6,217 nt of DNA, taken from contig DINE01000032.1 in NCBI GenBank assembly GCA_002425935.1, positions 31,280 through 37,496 on the forward strand, read 5' to 3'. A program made the position numbers and the translations under genes. Below the pieces are notes generated by a model. It was not told the origin of the DNA, did not search any database, and worked only from the letters and a program-made list of their open reading frames with translations. This DNA is from Bacteroidales bacterium UBA5548. GTDB taxonomy: Bacteria; Bacteroidota; Bacteroidia; Bacteroidales; UBA932. The stretch's first letter is position 1. Each line of letters opens with the position of its first letter. Of the stretch, positions 1 through 6,132 are shown one piece after another.

Positions 1-55
1 ATAGATTAAAATCAGTAACGAAAATTATAAACAACTATATAATCTCTTTAGGCTA

Positions 56-1177
56 ATGTCTGATAATATGCAGGATATGTTGTGGGCAAAAGATCTTGAG
101 AAACGATATATTTTTGTTAATAAGGCAATGTGTGATAAATTTCTCTTTGCCAAAGACACAAATGAGCCAATAGGTAAAGTTGATAGTTTTTTTGCTGAGA
201 GGGAGATTTCATTAAATCCAAAACATAAGAGGTGGTACACTTTTGGCTCAACCTGCAATAACTCCGACGAACAGATTATTAATACCGGAGAGCCGGCAAG
301 GTTTGAAGAGGAGGGGTATCTGAAAGGTGAATACTTTGTAATGGATGTTAACAAAGCGCCTATTTTTGACAGCGATGGTAAAATGGTTGGAATTGTGGGA
401 AGTGCAAGAGAGATTACTCAGGATAAGAAAAACAAAGAGGAGCTTGTAATAGCCAGAAAAAGGGCAGAAGAGAGCGACAATCTTAAGTCTTCGTTCCTCA
501 CGAATCTTAGCCACGAGATAAGAACTCCAATGAACTCAATTACCGGATTCCTTGAACTTCTTCAGAGCAAGGATATAAATATTGACGAACAACAGACATA
601 TATCGAGCAGCTTAGAAAAAGCAGTGACAGGATTTTGTCAACCCTGAATGACATAATCGAAGTTTCAAAAATTGAAGCCGGCCAGATAAAACTTGAAGAG
701 ACAAATGTAAACCTCAATGAAATACTTGATTATTTCATTAATAAGTACACAGCAGAAGCAGCAGAAAGGGGAATTAAGCTTATTTCGGAAAGAGGACTTG
801 ATAACAATCAGGCGTTTATTACAGCTGACAGAAACAAACTTATATCCATCATGAATAACCTTGTGAAAAATGCGATTAAGTTTACTTTCAGCGGCTTTGT
901 AAAAATTGGTTACAGACTTGAAGATTCAAGAGTTGTAGTTTATGTAGAGGACTCAGGTATAGGAATACCTCCGGAGCGCAGGGAGATTATTTTTCTACGC
1001 TTTGCCCAGGCTGACCAAAGCCTTACTCGGCCTTACGAAGGCGCAGGGATTGGCCTCTCTATCGTAAAAGCGTATTGTGAGCTGATGGGTAATGGTATTG
1101 AGCTGGAATCTGAGCCGGGAAAGGGTAGTAGGTTCAGTTTTGACATTGAATACAAACCTGTTATTTTTTCAAATTAA
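56..1177 (+). CDS. PAS-domain sensor histidine kinase (N-terminus uncertain)
   Basis: Predicted cytoplasmic two-component histidine kinase that autophosphorylates on a histidine and passes the phosphate to an unidentified response regulator. The visible 373 residues start inside a PAS domain (about 1-122; DMLWAKDLEKRYIFVNKA is a typical PAS core and GIVGSAREIT its end). A short coiled linker follows (125-145). The HisKA domain has the H-box SHEIRTPMNS with His153. The HATPase domain (about 250-368) has an N-box (Asn268, Asn272), G1 DSGIGI (299-304), the F-box FLRFAQAD (313-320) and G2 EGAGIGLSI (328-336). No membrane segment or receiver domain is present in this part. The ATG at 56 is the only standard start in frame, but PAS-like sequence (ENYKQLYNLFRL) continues upstream to a TAG at 2-4, so the real protein may be longer or the gene may be broken. 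The kinase assignment is firm; start and signal are unknown. Confidence 0.88.
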   Translation: MSDNMQDMLWAKDLEKRYIFVNKAMCDKFLFAKDTNEPIGKVDSFFAEREISLNPKHKRWYTFGSTCNNSDEQIINTGEPARFEEEGYLKGEYFVMDVNKAPIFDSDGKMVGIVGSAREITQDKKNKEELVIARKRAEESDNLKSSFLTNLSHEIRTPMNSITGFLELLQSKDINIDEQQTYIEQLRKSSDRILSTLNDIIEVSKIEAGQIKLEETNVNLNEILDYFINKYTAEAAERGIKLISERGLDNNQAFITADRNKLISIMNNLVKNAIKFTFSGFVKIGYRLEDSRVVVYVEDSGIGIPPERREIIFLRFAQADQSLTRPYEGAGIGLSIVKAYCELMGNGIELESEPGKGSRFSFDIEYKPVIFSN

Positions 1178-1338
1178 AATTTTACAATCTGTAATCTTAT
1201 ACAATAATTACATCTAATGGGTGTAATTATTTATTTTTTATATGTACCACTTATTTAATGCATTATGCTTATAAATTTTGCCAAAAAATATATTTACAGT
1301 TTATAAGTAAATAATTATTACTTTTCCAATAAAAAAGG
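1178..1338. other. AT-rich intergenic region between kinase and nitronate monooxygenase gene
   Basis: No plausible gene is present. It holds a terminator-like hairpin at 1203-1231, a perfect 10-bp palindrome TAATGCATTA at 1256-1265, and an 8-bp inverted repeat (CTTATAAA at 1268-1275, TTTATAAG at 1300-1307). The only promoter-like match for the downstream gene is weak: TATATTTA at 1289-1296 (one mismatch to TAnnTTTG), with TATG 21 bp upstream. In DNA this AT-rich, short symmetric words arise by chance, so only the hairpin is called separately. Confidence 0.5.
1203..1240 (+). terminator. Candidate intrinsic terminator of the first kinase gene
   Basis: A perfect 10-bp inverted repeat (AATAATTACA at 1203-1212, TGTAATTATT at 1222-1231) can be extended inward by wobble and C-G pairs. 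It is followed by a T-rich run (TTATTTTTTAT) and begins 26 bp after the kinase stop codon. The stem is almost entirely A-T, so it is weaker than a normal terminator. It could also serve as an operator or a 3'-end processing structure. Confidence 0.4.
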
Positions 1339-2409
1339 ATGAGTGGTTTTTCAATTGGAAATTTAAAGATGTCTGTACCTATTGTTCAGGGCGGAATGGG
1401 AGTAGGAATATCAATGTCGGGTCTCGCTGCAGCAGTTGCAAACGAGGGTGGAGTAGGTGTGATTTCGTGTGCGGGAATTGGTTTGTTGTATAAGGAGAAG
1501 TCAAGTGACTTTTTTGAAGCTTCAATTCTTGGACTCAGGGAAGAGATAAAAAAAGCCAGAGAGAAGGCAAAAGGGGTAATTGGTGTGAATATTATGGTTG
1601 CCCTTACAAACTTCTCTGATATGGTTAAAACAGCAATAGCAGCCAAAGCTGATATAATTTTTGCAGGTGCGGGACTTCCGCTTGACCTCCCCTCGTTTCT
1701 TAAAAAGGGGAGCACAACTAAGCTTGTACCTATTGTCTCTTCTGCTCGTGCTGCTGTGCTTATTTGTGAAAAATGGATTAAAAACTATAATTATGTTCCT
1801 GATGCGATTGTCCTGGAGGGGCCAAAGGCAGGCGGCCATCTGGGTTTTAAATCAGATCAGATAGAGGATGAGCATTTCTCACTGGAAGAGATTCTTCCCG
1901 AGCTCGTAAGCCAAATTAAAAAATTTGAGATAGAACATAACAGAAATATTCCTGTAATTGCAGGTGGAGGAGTTTACACGGGAAAAGATATTCAAAGGGT
2001 ACTCTCTCTTGGGGCCTCTGCTGTTCAGATGGGGACTCGTTTTGTTACAACAGAAGAGTGTGATGCGTCTCTTGGGTTTAAAAACAGTTATATTAAAGCT
2101 AAGCAGGAGGATATTGAAATAATAAAGAGTCCTGTCGGATTGCCAGGAAGAGCTATCACTTCAAAATTTCTTGACAGGGTTAAAAATGGGCTGGAAAAAC
2201 CTACGAAATGCAGTTTCCACTGTATAAAAACATGTGATTACACAAAGAGCCCTTATTGCATAATTGTCGCTCTTTATAATGCTTTCAGGGGTAATTTCAA
2301 CAGAGGGTATGCCTTTTGTGGCAGCAACGCTTATAAGGCGGAAAATATTCTTACAGTGAAAGAGACAATTAAACTTTTAATGGAGGAAATGAAGGATTCT
2401 GAAAAATAA
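1339..2409 (+). CDS. Nitronate monooxygenase family (2-nitropropane dioxygenase-like) FMN protein
   Basis: Predicted cytoplasmic TIM-barrel flavoprotein of the nitronate monooxygenase / 2-nitropropane dioxygenase family, which also includes FabK enoyl-ACP reductases. The family oxidises alkyl nitronates with FMN and O2; this member's substrate is not evident. Visible motifs are the N-terminal FMN loop PIVQGGMGVGIS (14-25), the EGPKAGGHLG loop (160-169) with the usual catalytic-position His167, the phosphate-binding strand PVIAGGGVYTG (205-215), and GASAVQMGTRF (225-235). The C-terminal part (about 285-332) is rich in cysteines (291, 295, 299, 307, 327) and ends in a GSNAYK motif, which I recall from a bacterial subgroup related to FabK-like proteins. 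Length 356 aa is normal. The start at 1339 includes the conserved first strand (FSIGNLKMSVPIVQGG); the later Met11 would remove it. No Shine-Dalgarno is seen. It could be an uncharacterised reductase rather than a true nitronate oxidase. Confidence 0.88.
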   Translation: MSGFSIGNLKMSVPIVQGGMGVGISMSGLAAAVANEGGVGVISCAGIGLLYKEKSSDFFEASILGLREEIKKAREKAKGVIGVNIMVALTNFSDMVKTAIAAKADIIFAGAGLPLDLPSFLKKGSTTKLVPIVSSARAAVLICEKWIKNYNYVPDAIVLEGPKAGGHLGFKSDQIEDEHFSLEEILPELVSQIKKFEIEHNRNIPVIAGGGVYTGKDIQRVLSLGASAVQMGTRFVTTEECDASLGFKNSYIKAKQEDIEIIKSPVGLPGRAITSKFLDRVKNGLEKPTKCSFHCIKTCDYTKSPYCIIVALYNAFRGNFNRGYAFCGSNAYKAENILTVKETIKLLMEEMKDSEK

Positions 2410-2442
2410 TTTGCTTTTATTGGTAATTATTACATACCTTTG
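2410..2442 (+). promoter_or_regulatory. Bacteroidota-type promoter of the small cold-shock gene
   Basis: TTTG at 2410-2413 and a perfect TAnnTTTG element (TACCTTTG) at 2435-2442 are separated by 21 bp, close to the usual spacing of Bacteroidota sigma-70 promoters. The -33 element begins directly after the stop codon of the preceding enzyme gene. Transcription would begin near 2449, giving a leader of about 15 nt. An 11-bp dyad, GTAAT-T-ATTAC (2423-2433), lies in the spacer. Confidence 0.65.
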
Positions 2443-2464
2443 AGCCACATTTTTTTAAAACAAC

Positions 2465-2656
2465 ATGAATAAAGGAACAGTAAAATTCTTCGATGAGACC
2501 AAAGGTTTTGGTTTTATTAAAGACGAAAATTCAGGAACGGATTATTTTGTACACGTAACCGGCCTAAAATCAAAAATCAAAGACAACGACCAGGTTACTT
2601 TTGATCTGGAACAAGGAAAAAGAGGTTTAAATGCAGTAAACGTCAAATTAGCGTAG
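2465..2656 (+). CDS. Cold-shock protein, CspA family
   Basis: A minimal single-domain cold-shock protein of 63 residues, a five-stranded OB-fold that binds single-stranded RNA and DNA and acts as an RNA chaperone in the cytoplasm. RNP1 is KGFGFI (13-18) and RNP2 is YFVHVTG (27-33). The start GTVKFFDETKGFGFI and the end GLNAVNVKLA are standard for the family. It is slightly shorter than the E. coli CspA type, as is common in Bacteroidota. It has its own promoter (2410-2442) and is followed by a strong terminator (2705-2730), so it is probably monocistronic. Its leader is too short for the long cold-sensing UTR known from E. coli cspA. Cold inducibility is not shown by the sequence; many family members are constitutive. 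Confidence 0.95.
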   Translation: MNKGTVKFFDETKGFGFIKDENSGTDYFVHVTGLKSKIKDNDQVTFDLEQGKRGLNAVNVKLA

Positions 2657-2704
2657 CAATTTATCACTGAAAAGTAATATTATATAACTCTTTTCTAATC
2701 ACTG

Positions 2705-2732
2705 AAAAACCCGGAAATATCCGGGTTTTTTT
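2705..2732. terminator. Bidirectional intrinsic terminator between convergent genes
   Basis: A perfect 11-bp stem, AAAAACCCGGA (2705-2715) and TCCGGGTTTTT (2720-2730), encloses an AATA loop. A GC core is flanked by an A-tract and a T-tract, so it works in either direction. It ends the small cold-shock gene (plus) and the exported YCII gene (minus). The minus-strand stop codon (2731-2733) lies directly against the stem. Confidence 0.9.
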
Positions 2733-3204
2733 ATTTAATAAGTGACTTTTCAATTTTTGAGTGTGTTTCAAGATATACAGGTAAGGCTGCCGAACCGTAC
2801 CATCTGTACAGGATGGCTTCCAGCACACCGGCTTTTACAGCAGGATCTGTCGAGACCATTTTTCTTGCCTCAGTAGTATCAGCTGTATTGAGGATAAACA
2901 ATCCGCGGTAATTATCCGGATTTTTCTGAAAGGGACCCGCTACAACCAGCTTACCTTCGTTAGAGAGTATTGTCATATTGTTCATATGACCCGCAAAAAG
3001 TGAGTCAAGTACTTTTTTGTCGGCTATCAGGTTGGCTCCAGTTTTAAGAATTACAAAAACATAGCTTTTCATACCGTAATCGTCGGCGCCAAGCTTCCGG
3101 GCCAGTTCTGCATCATAGGTTTTATCTTTGTTTTGTGCTGCTGATGTGATTGTTATACAAGCAAACAACAGAAATGCGACTGTGTTTTTTATACTCTTTT
3201 TCAT
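2731..3204 (-). CDS. Exported YCII-domain protein
   Basis: A 157-residue protein with a Sec signal peptide (MKK start, hydrophobic AFLLFACITITSA, likely cleavage around residues 22-24, before QNKDKT), followed by a YCII-related domain (about 46-137). YCII proteins are small dimeric alpha/beta-barrel proteins with a conserved His/Asp pair of unclear catalytic role. Matching features are YVFVILKTG (48-56), His73 in a helix (LFAGHMNNM), GKLVVAGPF (84-92), RGLFIL (100-105) and TDPAVKAG (119-126). Cys16 is preceded by LFA, which is a poor lipobox, so a periplasmic rather than lipoprotein fate is favoured. It lies 18 bp downstream of the histidine kinase, with no clear promoter between, so it is probably the last gene of that operon. 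Its function is unknown; export of a YCII domain is unusual outside Bacteroidota. Confidence 0.8.
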   Translation of the reverse strand: MKKSIKNTVAFLLFACITITSAAQNKDKTYDAELARKLGADDYGMKSYVFVILKTGANLIADKKVLDSLFAGHMNNMTILSNEGKLVVAGPFQKNPDNYRGLFILNTADTTEARKMVSTDPAVKAGVLEAILYRWYGSAALPVYLETHSKIEKSLIK

Positions 3205-3222
3205 GATTTTGAAATTTTATTT

Positions 3223-4401
3223 TTAAGAACTGCAATCAAGTGGAATAGTGAAATAGAAGCTGCTGCCCTCTCCCGGCTTACTCTCTGCCCATATTGTGCC
3301 TCCGTGTGCCTGAACAAACTCTTTGCAGATAACAAGGCCTAAGCCTGTACCGGATTCGCTCTCTGTACCTGAAGATGAGTGATGTGACCCTACAACCCAG
3401 ATTTTTTCCAGCATTTCGGGAGCTATTCCGACTCCTTTGTCTGAAATTGAAATTGTTGCAAATTTTTTACCAACTTCAGCTGTAATATTAACGGATCCGC
3501 CTCTGTACGAAAATTTAACAGCGTTGGAGACAAGGTTTCTGATAACTGTTTTAACCATATTTTTGTCGCAAAACAGAGAGGGGGTATTACCGCCATAAAA
3601 GTTAAGGGTAATCTCCTTATTCTCTGCACTCAAAATCAATGGTCCGGAAACTTCTTCCCATAGATCTGCTAATGAGGTACATTCGGGCGAAAATGGCATT
3701 TTGCCAAGATGTGATCTTGACCACATAAGCAGATCTTCCAGCAATTTATATGTTGTATGACCCGATGTGTTCATCATCTCAATTATCTCTTCAATCTCGC
3801 TAAGCTCTATATCTCTGAGATTGGTTTTAAGATATTCAGAAAAGCCGATAATGGTTGTGAAAGGGTTCTTTAAATCGTGAGCTATAATTGAGAAAAATTT
3901 ATCTTTAGTTGCATTGGCTTCGTTAAGTTCCTTTACGGTACTGTTCAGCTTAATGAGTGTCTCTTCAAGGGTCCTCTTCTCTTTTATTAACTGTCTCTGG
4001 AGATCACCAATTTCACGATTTAGGTTGTGCATTATCAGGTTTTGACTAAGGAGCTGTTCTGAGTCAACGCCACCGATAATCATTATTTTGTTGTTCTTAC
4101 TGTAAACTCTTGCCATTATTGAGGTATTTACAGAAGAGAAATTGCCGAATGTGATATATCCATGGTAGACACAGCAATCCCGGCACTGATTTTCGGAGAA
4201 TGTTCTGAATGGAGGATTTAGTATGCTTTCTGCAGGATTATCACCTTTAAATAATAGTCTTATAGCGTTGTTTGCGTATAAAAGTTCTCCATCCGGATTG
4301 AAAAGAGCAATGCACAGAGTATTACTCTCTGTAATACTGGAAGAGATTTCTTCTTTCCAGTTTTCAATCTCAAATTTTGTATTTTCAGCCGGACTCTTCA
4401 T
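3223..4401 (-). CDS. PAS/coiled-coil sensor histidine kinase paired with the cobalamin protein
   Basis: Predicted cytoplasmic histidine kinase of 392 residues without visible membrane segments. An N-terminal PAS-like domain (about 20-113; CIALFNPDGELLYANNA, ending IMIIGGVD) contains an odd cluster, Cys73, Cys76, Cys77 and His80 (CRDCCVYH). A long coiled coil follows (about 116-166), of the kind that carries signals in soluble kinases. HisKA has the H-box FFSIIAHDLKNPF with His175. The HATPase domain (about 245-388) has the N-box RNLVSNAVKF (288-297), G1 DKGVGI (321-326) and G2 SGTGLGLVI (350-358). It begins 7 bp after the stop codon of the cobalamin-binding gene, so the two are almost certainly co-transcribed and probably translationally coupled. 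This suggests, but does not prove, that the kinase receives the B12 protein's signal. No response regulator lies nearby. Confidence 0.92.
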   Translation of the reverse strand: MKSPAENTKFEIENWKEEISSSITESNTLCIALFNPDGELLYANNAIRLLFKGDNPAESILNPPFRTFSENQCRDCCVYHGYITFGNFSSVNTSIMARVYSKNNKIMIIGGVDSEQLLSQNLIMHNLNREIGDLQRQLIKEKRTLEETLIKLNSTVKELNEANATKDKFFSIIAHDLKNPFTTIIGFSEYLKTNLRDIELSEIEEIIEMMNTSGHTTYKLLEDLLMWSRSHLGKMPFSPECTSLADLWEEVSGPLILSAENKEITLNFYGGNTPSLFCDKNMVKTVIRNLVSNAVKFSYRGGSVNITAEVGKKFATISISDKGVGIAPEMLEKIWVVGSHHSSSGTESESGTGLGLVICKEFVQAHGGTIWAESKPGEGSSFYFTIPLDCSS

Positions 4402-4408
4402 ACAAGGA

Positions 4409-5050
4409 TCAACTCTTAGTTTTTCTCAGAAAATCTTCCAAAGCATAAAGATCGGGCAGATAAATAATATTAGGGTATTTTTTAATAAAATCTTTGTAGT
4501 TAAACCTCAGCCCCTGACCGCCTGCCATAATCATAATGTCCGGGTTTCTGTGATTAATCTCTTCTATAAGTTTCTCAAGTGATTTAAGATGATAACTTAT
4601 GCTTACAGATACAGCAAGAATATCCGGTTTTACGGTGTCAAGAAAATTTAAAAGGTCATAAAGCGGATTATTTGCACCCAGATAGTGGACATTAAACCCC
4701 CACATCTCAAAGATATCGGAGACCATCTTTAAACCTATCTGATGCACTTCGTTTTCTACAGAGGCCGCCACTACCGTCTTTTCGGTCTTCATTTGTGACA
4801 GCAGTTTAGAGTACTGCTCATTGAGGACAGACTCCACGATTGCAGAGGCAAGGTGTTCGGTGGCTACGCTAATCTGACCACTCTCCCACATCTCTCCAAC
4901 TTTATACAAAGATTCACGAACAATTTTTTCGTATATATCCTTGATAGTGTGGCCTGCACCTGTCAGTTCGCTGACTATGGCAGACCCTTTGTTCCGGTCT
5001 CCTGCGAGAATTGCCGACAGAAAATCCTGTTTATATGTCTGATAGTTCAT
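4409..5050 (-). CDS. Stand-alone cobalamin-binding protein, CarH/LitR photoreceptor-like domain
   Basis: A 213-residue protein made of a B12-binding helical cap (about 1-88) and a Rossmann-like cobalamin-binding domain (about 90-208). The B12 motif is ExHxxG: Glu101, His103 (lower axial ligand) and Gly106. It continues with SVS at 148-150 (where SxL is usual) and AGGQG at 176-180. The cap carries W55-x9-E65-H66, the signature of adenosylcobalamin photoreceptors such as CarH, where these residues surround the adenosyl group. The MerR DNA-binding domain of CarH/LitR is absent. The histidine that follows the Trp in Thermus CarH is glutamate here (Glu56). I place the start at the ATG at 5050, where the family's usual N-terminus begins; the frame opens 15 codons earlier only at a TTG (5095) with unrelated residues. 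The gene directly precedes the histidine kinase by 7 bp, implying a sensor-transmitter pair. Alternatives are a light-independent B12 sensor or a corrinoid methyltransferase-like protein. Confidence 0.87.
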   Translation of the reverse strand: MNYQTYKQDFLSAILAGDRNKGSAIVSELTGAGHTIKDIYEKIVRESLYKVGEMWESGQISVATEHLASAIVESVLNEQYSKLLSQMKTEKTVVAASVENEVHQIGLKMVSDIFEMWGFNVHYLGANNPLYDLLNFLDTVKPDILAVSVSISYHLKSLEKLIEEINHRNPDIMIMAGGQGLRFNYKDFIKKYPNIIYLPDLYALEDFLRKTKS

Positions 5051-5101
5051 AGTTTTTGATGTTCCCCGACTAAAGTTAAGCAATTTAATCGACAAACAAG
5101 A

Positions 5102-5617
5102 TTAAAAAAGAGCCTTTTCCATTACATAGTCATCCATGAAAAAACCGTTCCCAATAGGTATTGTCTCTTCTTTAACAATCCTGAAACCCAGTTTTTGGTA
5201 AAATTCTATGGCAGGATTGCTCTTATTAACATTCAGAAAAAGTGCTTTATCGCCTGATTCCAAAGCTATAAGCTCAATCTCTTTTATCAATGCAAGTCCG
5301 GCACCCCTCCCCTGAAATTGAGGCAGGATATATATTTTATGGATTTTTGTCTTTCCTGAATCTGATTGATTTACTCTGCAGGATGCATATCCAATGTATG
5401 TCTCTTTTGTGAAATTATCAGAAAATGAGGCAAGGAGAAATTTGTGTCTCATCACCAAAGTCTGGTCCAGTAAAGCCTCTTGGCTGTACATCATATCAAG
5501 CATATAACTAATCTGTTCAGTTGACAGAATATCTCTGAATGTAACTGGCCAGGTTTTATGTGCAATCTCTTGTATTATTGCAATATGGGCTTCGGTTGCG
5601 GTTGTGATTTTAACCAT
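5102..5617 (-). CDS. GNAT-family N-acetyltransferase, PaiA-like
   Basis: Predicted cytoplasmic acetyl-CoA-dependent N-acetyltransferase of 171 residues. Motif A is visible as IHKIYILPQFQGRGAGLAL (92-110), with the acetyl-CoA pyrophosphate loop Q102-G-R-G-A-G107. Motif B is NPAIEFYQKLGF (134-145), with the usual tyrosine (Tyr140). The N-terminal TWPVTFRDILS region, the length and the C-terminal FFMDDYVMEKAL resemble Bacillus PaiA, a spermidine/spermine acetyltransferase. That comparison is from memory, so a polyamine substrate is inference only. A candidate promoter overlaps the gap before it. It is followed after 51 bp by the cobalamin-binding gene and is likely the first gene of the acetyltransferase-B12-kinase-YCII operon. 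Its link to B12 signalling is unclear. Confidence 0.87.
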   Translation of the reverse strand: MVKITTATEAHIAIIQEIAHKTWPVTFRDILSTEQISYMLDMMYSQEALLDQTLVMRHKFLLASFSDNFTKETYIGYASCRVNQSDSGKTKIHKIYILPQFQGRGAGLALIKEIELIALESGDKALFLNVNKSNPAIEFYQKLGFRIVKEETIPIGNGFFMDDYVMEKALF

Positions 5618-5643
5618 ACTGTCTGCATTAACCGTTATACAGA

Positions 5644-5676
5644 CAAATTTAGCGAAGAATTACTTAATTTTTCTAA
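5644..5676 (-). promoter_or_regulatory. Candidate promoter of the acetyltransferase-B12-kinase operon
   Basis: On the minus strand, a perfect TAnnTTTG element (TAAATTTG, 5651 to 5644) lies 27 bp before the acetyltransferase ATG. An imperfect -33 element, TTAG (5676-5673), stands 21 bp upstream of it. It overlaps the 3' end of the cold-shock-domain gene. Transcription would begin near 5637. The -33 half is weak and the match could be chance. Confidence 0.4.
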
Positions 5677-6109
5677 CATTAAATGCGTTCATTCCTCTCT
5701 GGCCTCTCTCTACTTCGAAAGATACAGCATTATTCTCGGCAATTGGTTCCAGAAGACCGTTTGCGTGGACAAAGAACTTCTCCTGTGTACTTGTCTCCTT
5801 GATAAAGCCAAAACCTTTCTGACTATTGTAGAACTCTACCTTTCCTGTTCTGACAGCCTCTACCTCTTCGTGCTCTCTTCTTGGTATTGAGACCTCTATC
5901 GAAGCGGCATCTACCTTGTGTTTTTTTGCCGGATCGGGAGGAGTATTTGTAATAACTCCGTTTTCGTCAACAAAGGCCAGCATATCTTCGAGTAAGCCTC
6001 CCGTTGCGTTTGCTTTTCTCTCCTCTTTCTTTTGCTGTTTTTCAATTCTTTTGCTGATTCTTTTCTTCTCTTTCTCTCTTTTGTTGAATGTTACCTGTGA
6101 TTTTGCCAT
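5660..6109 (-). CDS. Cold-shock-domain protein with basic N-terminal extension
   Basis: A 149-residue protein with three parts. A very basic, probably helical tail spans residues 1-35 (rich in Lys, Arg and Glu). A linker (about 36-86) holds the conserved-looking segment GGLLEDMLAFVDENGVI and a PPDPAKK stretch. A C-terminal cold-shock OB-fold spans 87-149, with RNP1 KGFGFI (98-103) and RNP2 KFFVH (111-115), ending GMNAFNVRKIK. This tail-linker-CSD arrangement is one I recognise as widespread in Bacteroidota. It likely binds RNA, with the charged tail adding nonspecific nucleic-acid or ribosome affinity (inference). It is preceded by a promoter-like element and a leader hairpin. It ends 42 bp before the acetyltransferase ATG, so read-through into that operon is possible. 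Confidence 0.93.
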   Translation of the reverse strand: MAKSQVTFNKREKEKKRISKRIEKQQKKEERKANATGGLLEDMLAFVDENGVITNTPPDPAKKHKVDAASIEVSIPRREHEEVEAVRTGKVEFYNSQKGFGFIKETSTQEKFFVHANGLLEPIAENNAVSFEVERGQRGMNAFNVRKIK

Positions 6110-6132
6110 GTAGATTTTTTAAAATAAAAATT

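Noticed and set aside
1289..1296. Promoter for the nitronate monooxygenase gene (TATATTTA with TATG 21 bp upstream)
   Set aside because: Both elements have a mismatch, and such words are common in this AT-rich gap, so it was not called as a separate feature.
1386..1839. Long open frames antisense to, or in another frame of, the nitronate monooxygenase gene
   Set aside because: They overlap a strongly conserved enzyme gene, their translations show no domain, and they are explained as shadows.
2663..2708. Direct repeat ATCACTGAAAA at 2663-2673 and 2698-2708
   Set aside because: Only two 11-bp copies exist, with no flanking mobile-element structure; likely chance or a small local duplication.
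4223..4582. Plus-strand open frame across the kinase/B12-protein junction
   Set aside because: No recognisable domain; it is antisense to two clear genes.
5051..5095. N-terminal extension of the cobalamin protein by 15 residues
   Set aside because: The extension starts at TTG, has residues unlike the family, and an ATG with a standard B12-cap N-terminus (MNYQTYKQDFLSAIL) follows at 5050.
5558..5890. Plus-strand open frames across the acetyltransferase and cold-shock-domain genes
   Set aside because: The translations are cysteine- and leucine-rich without motifs and lie opposite two well-supported minus-strand genes.
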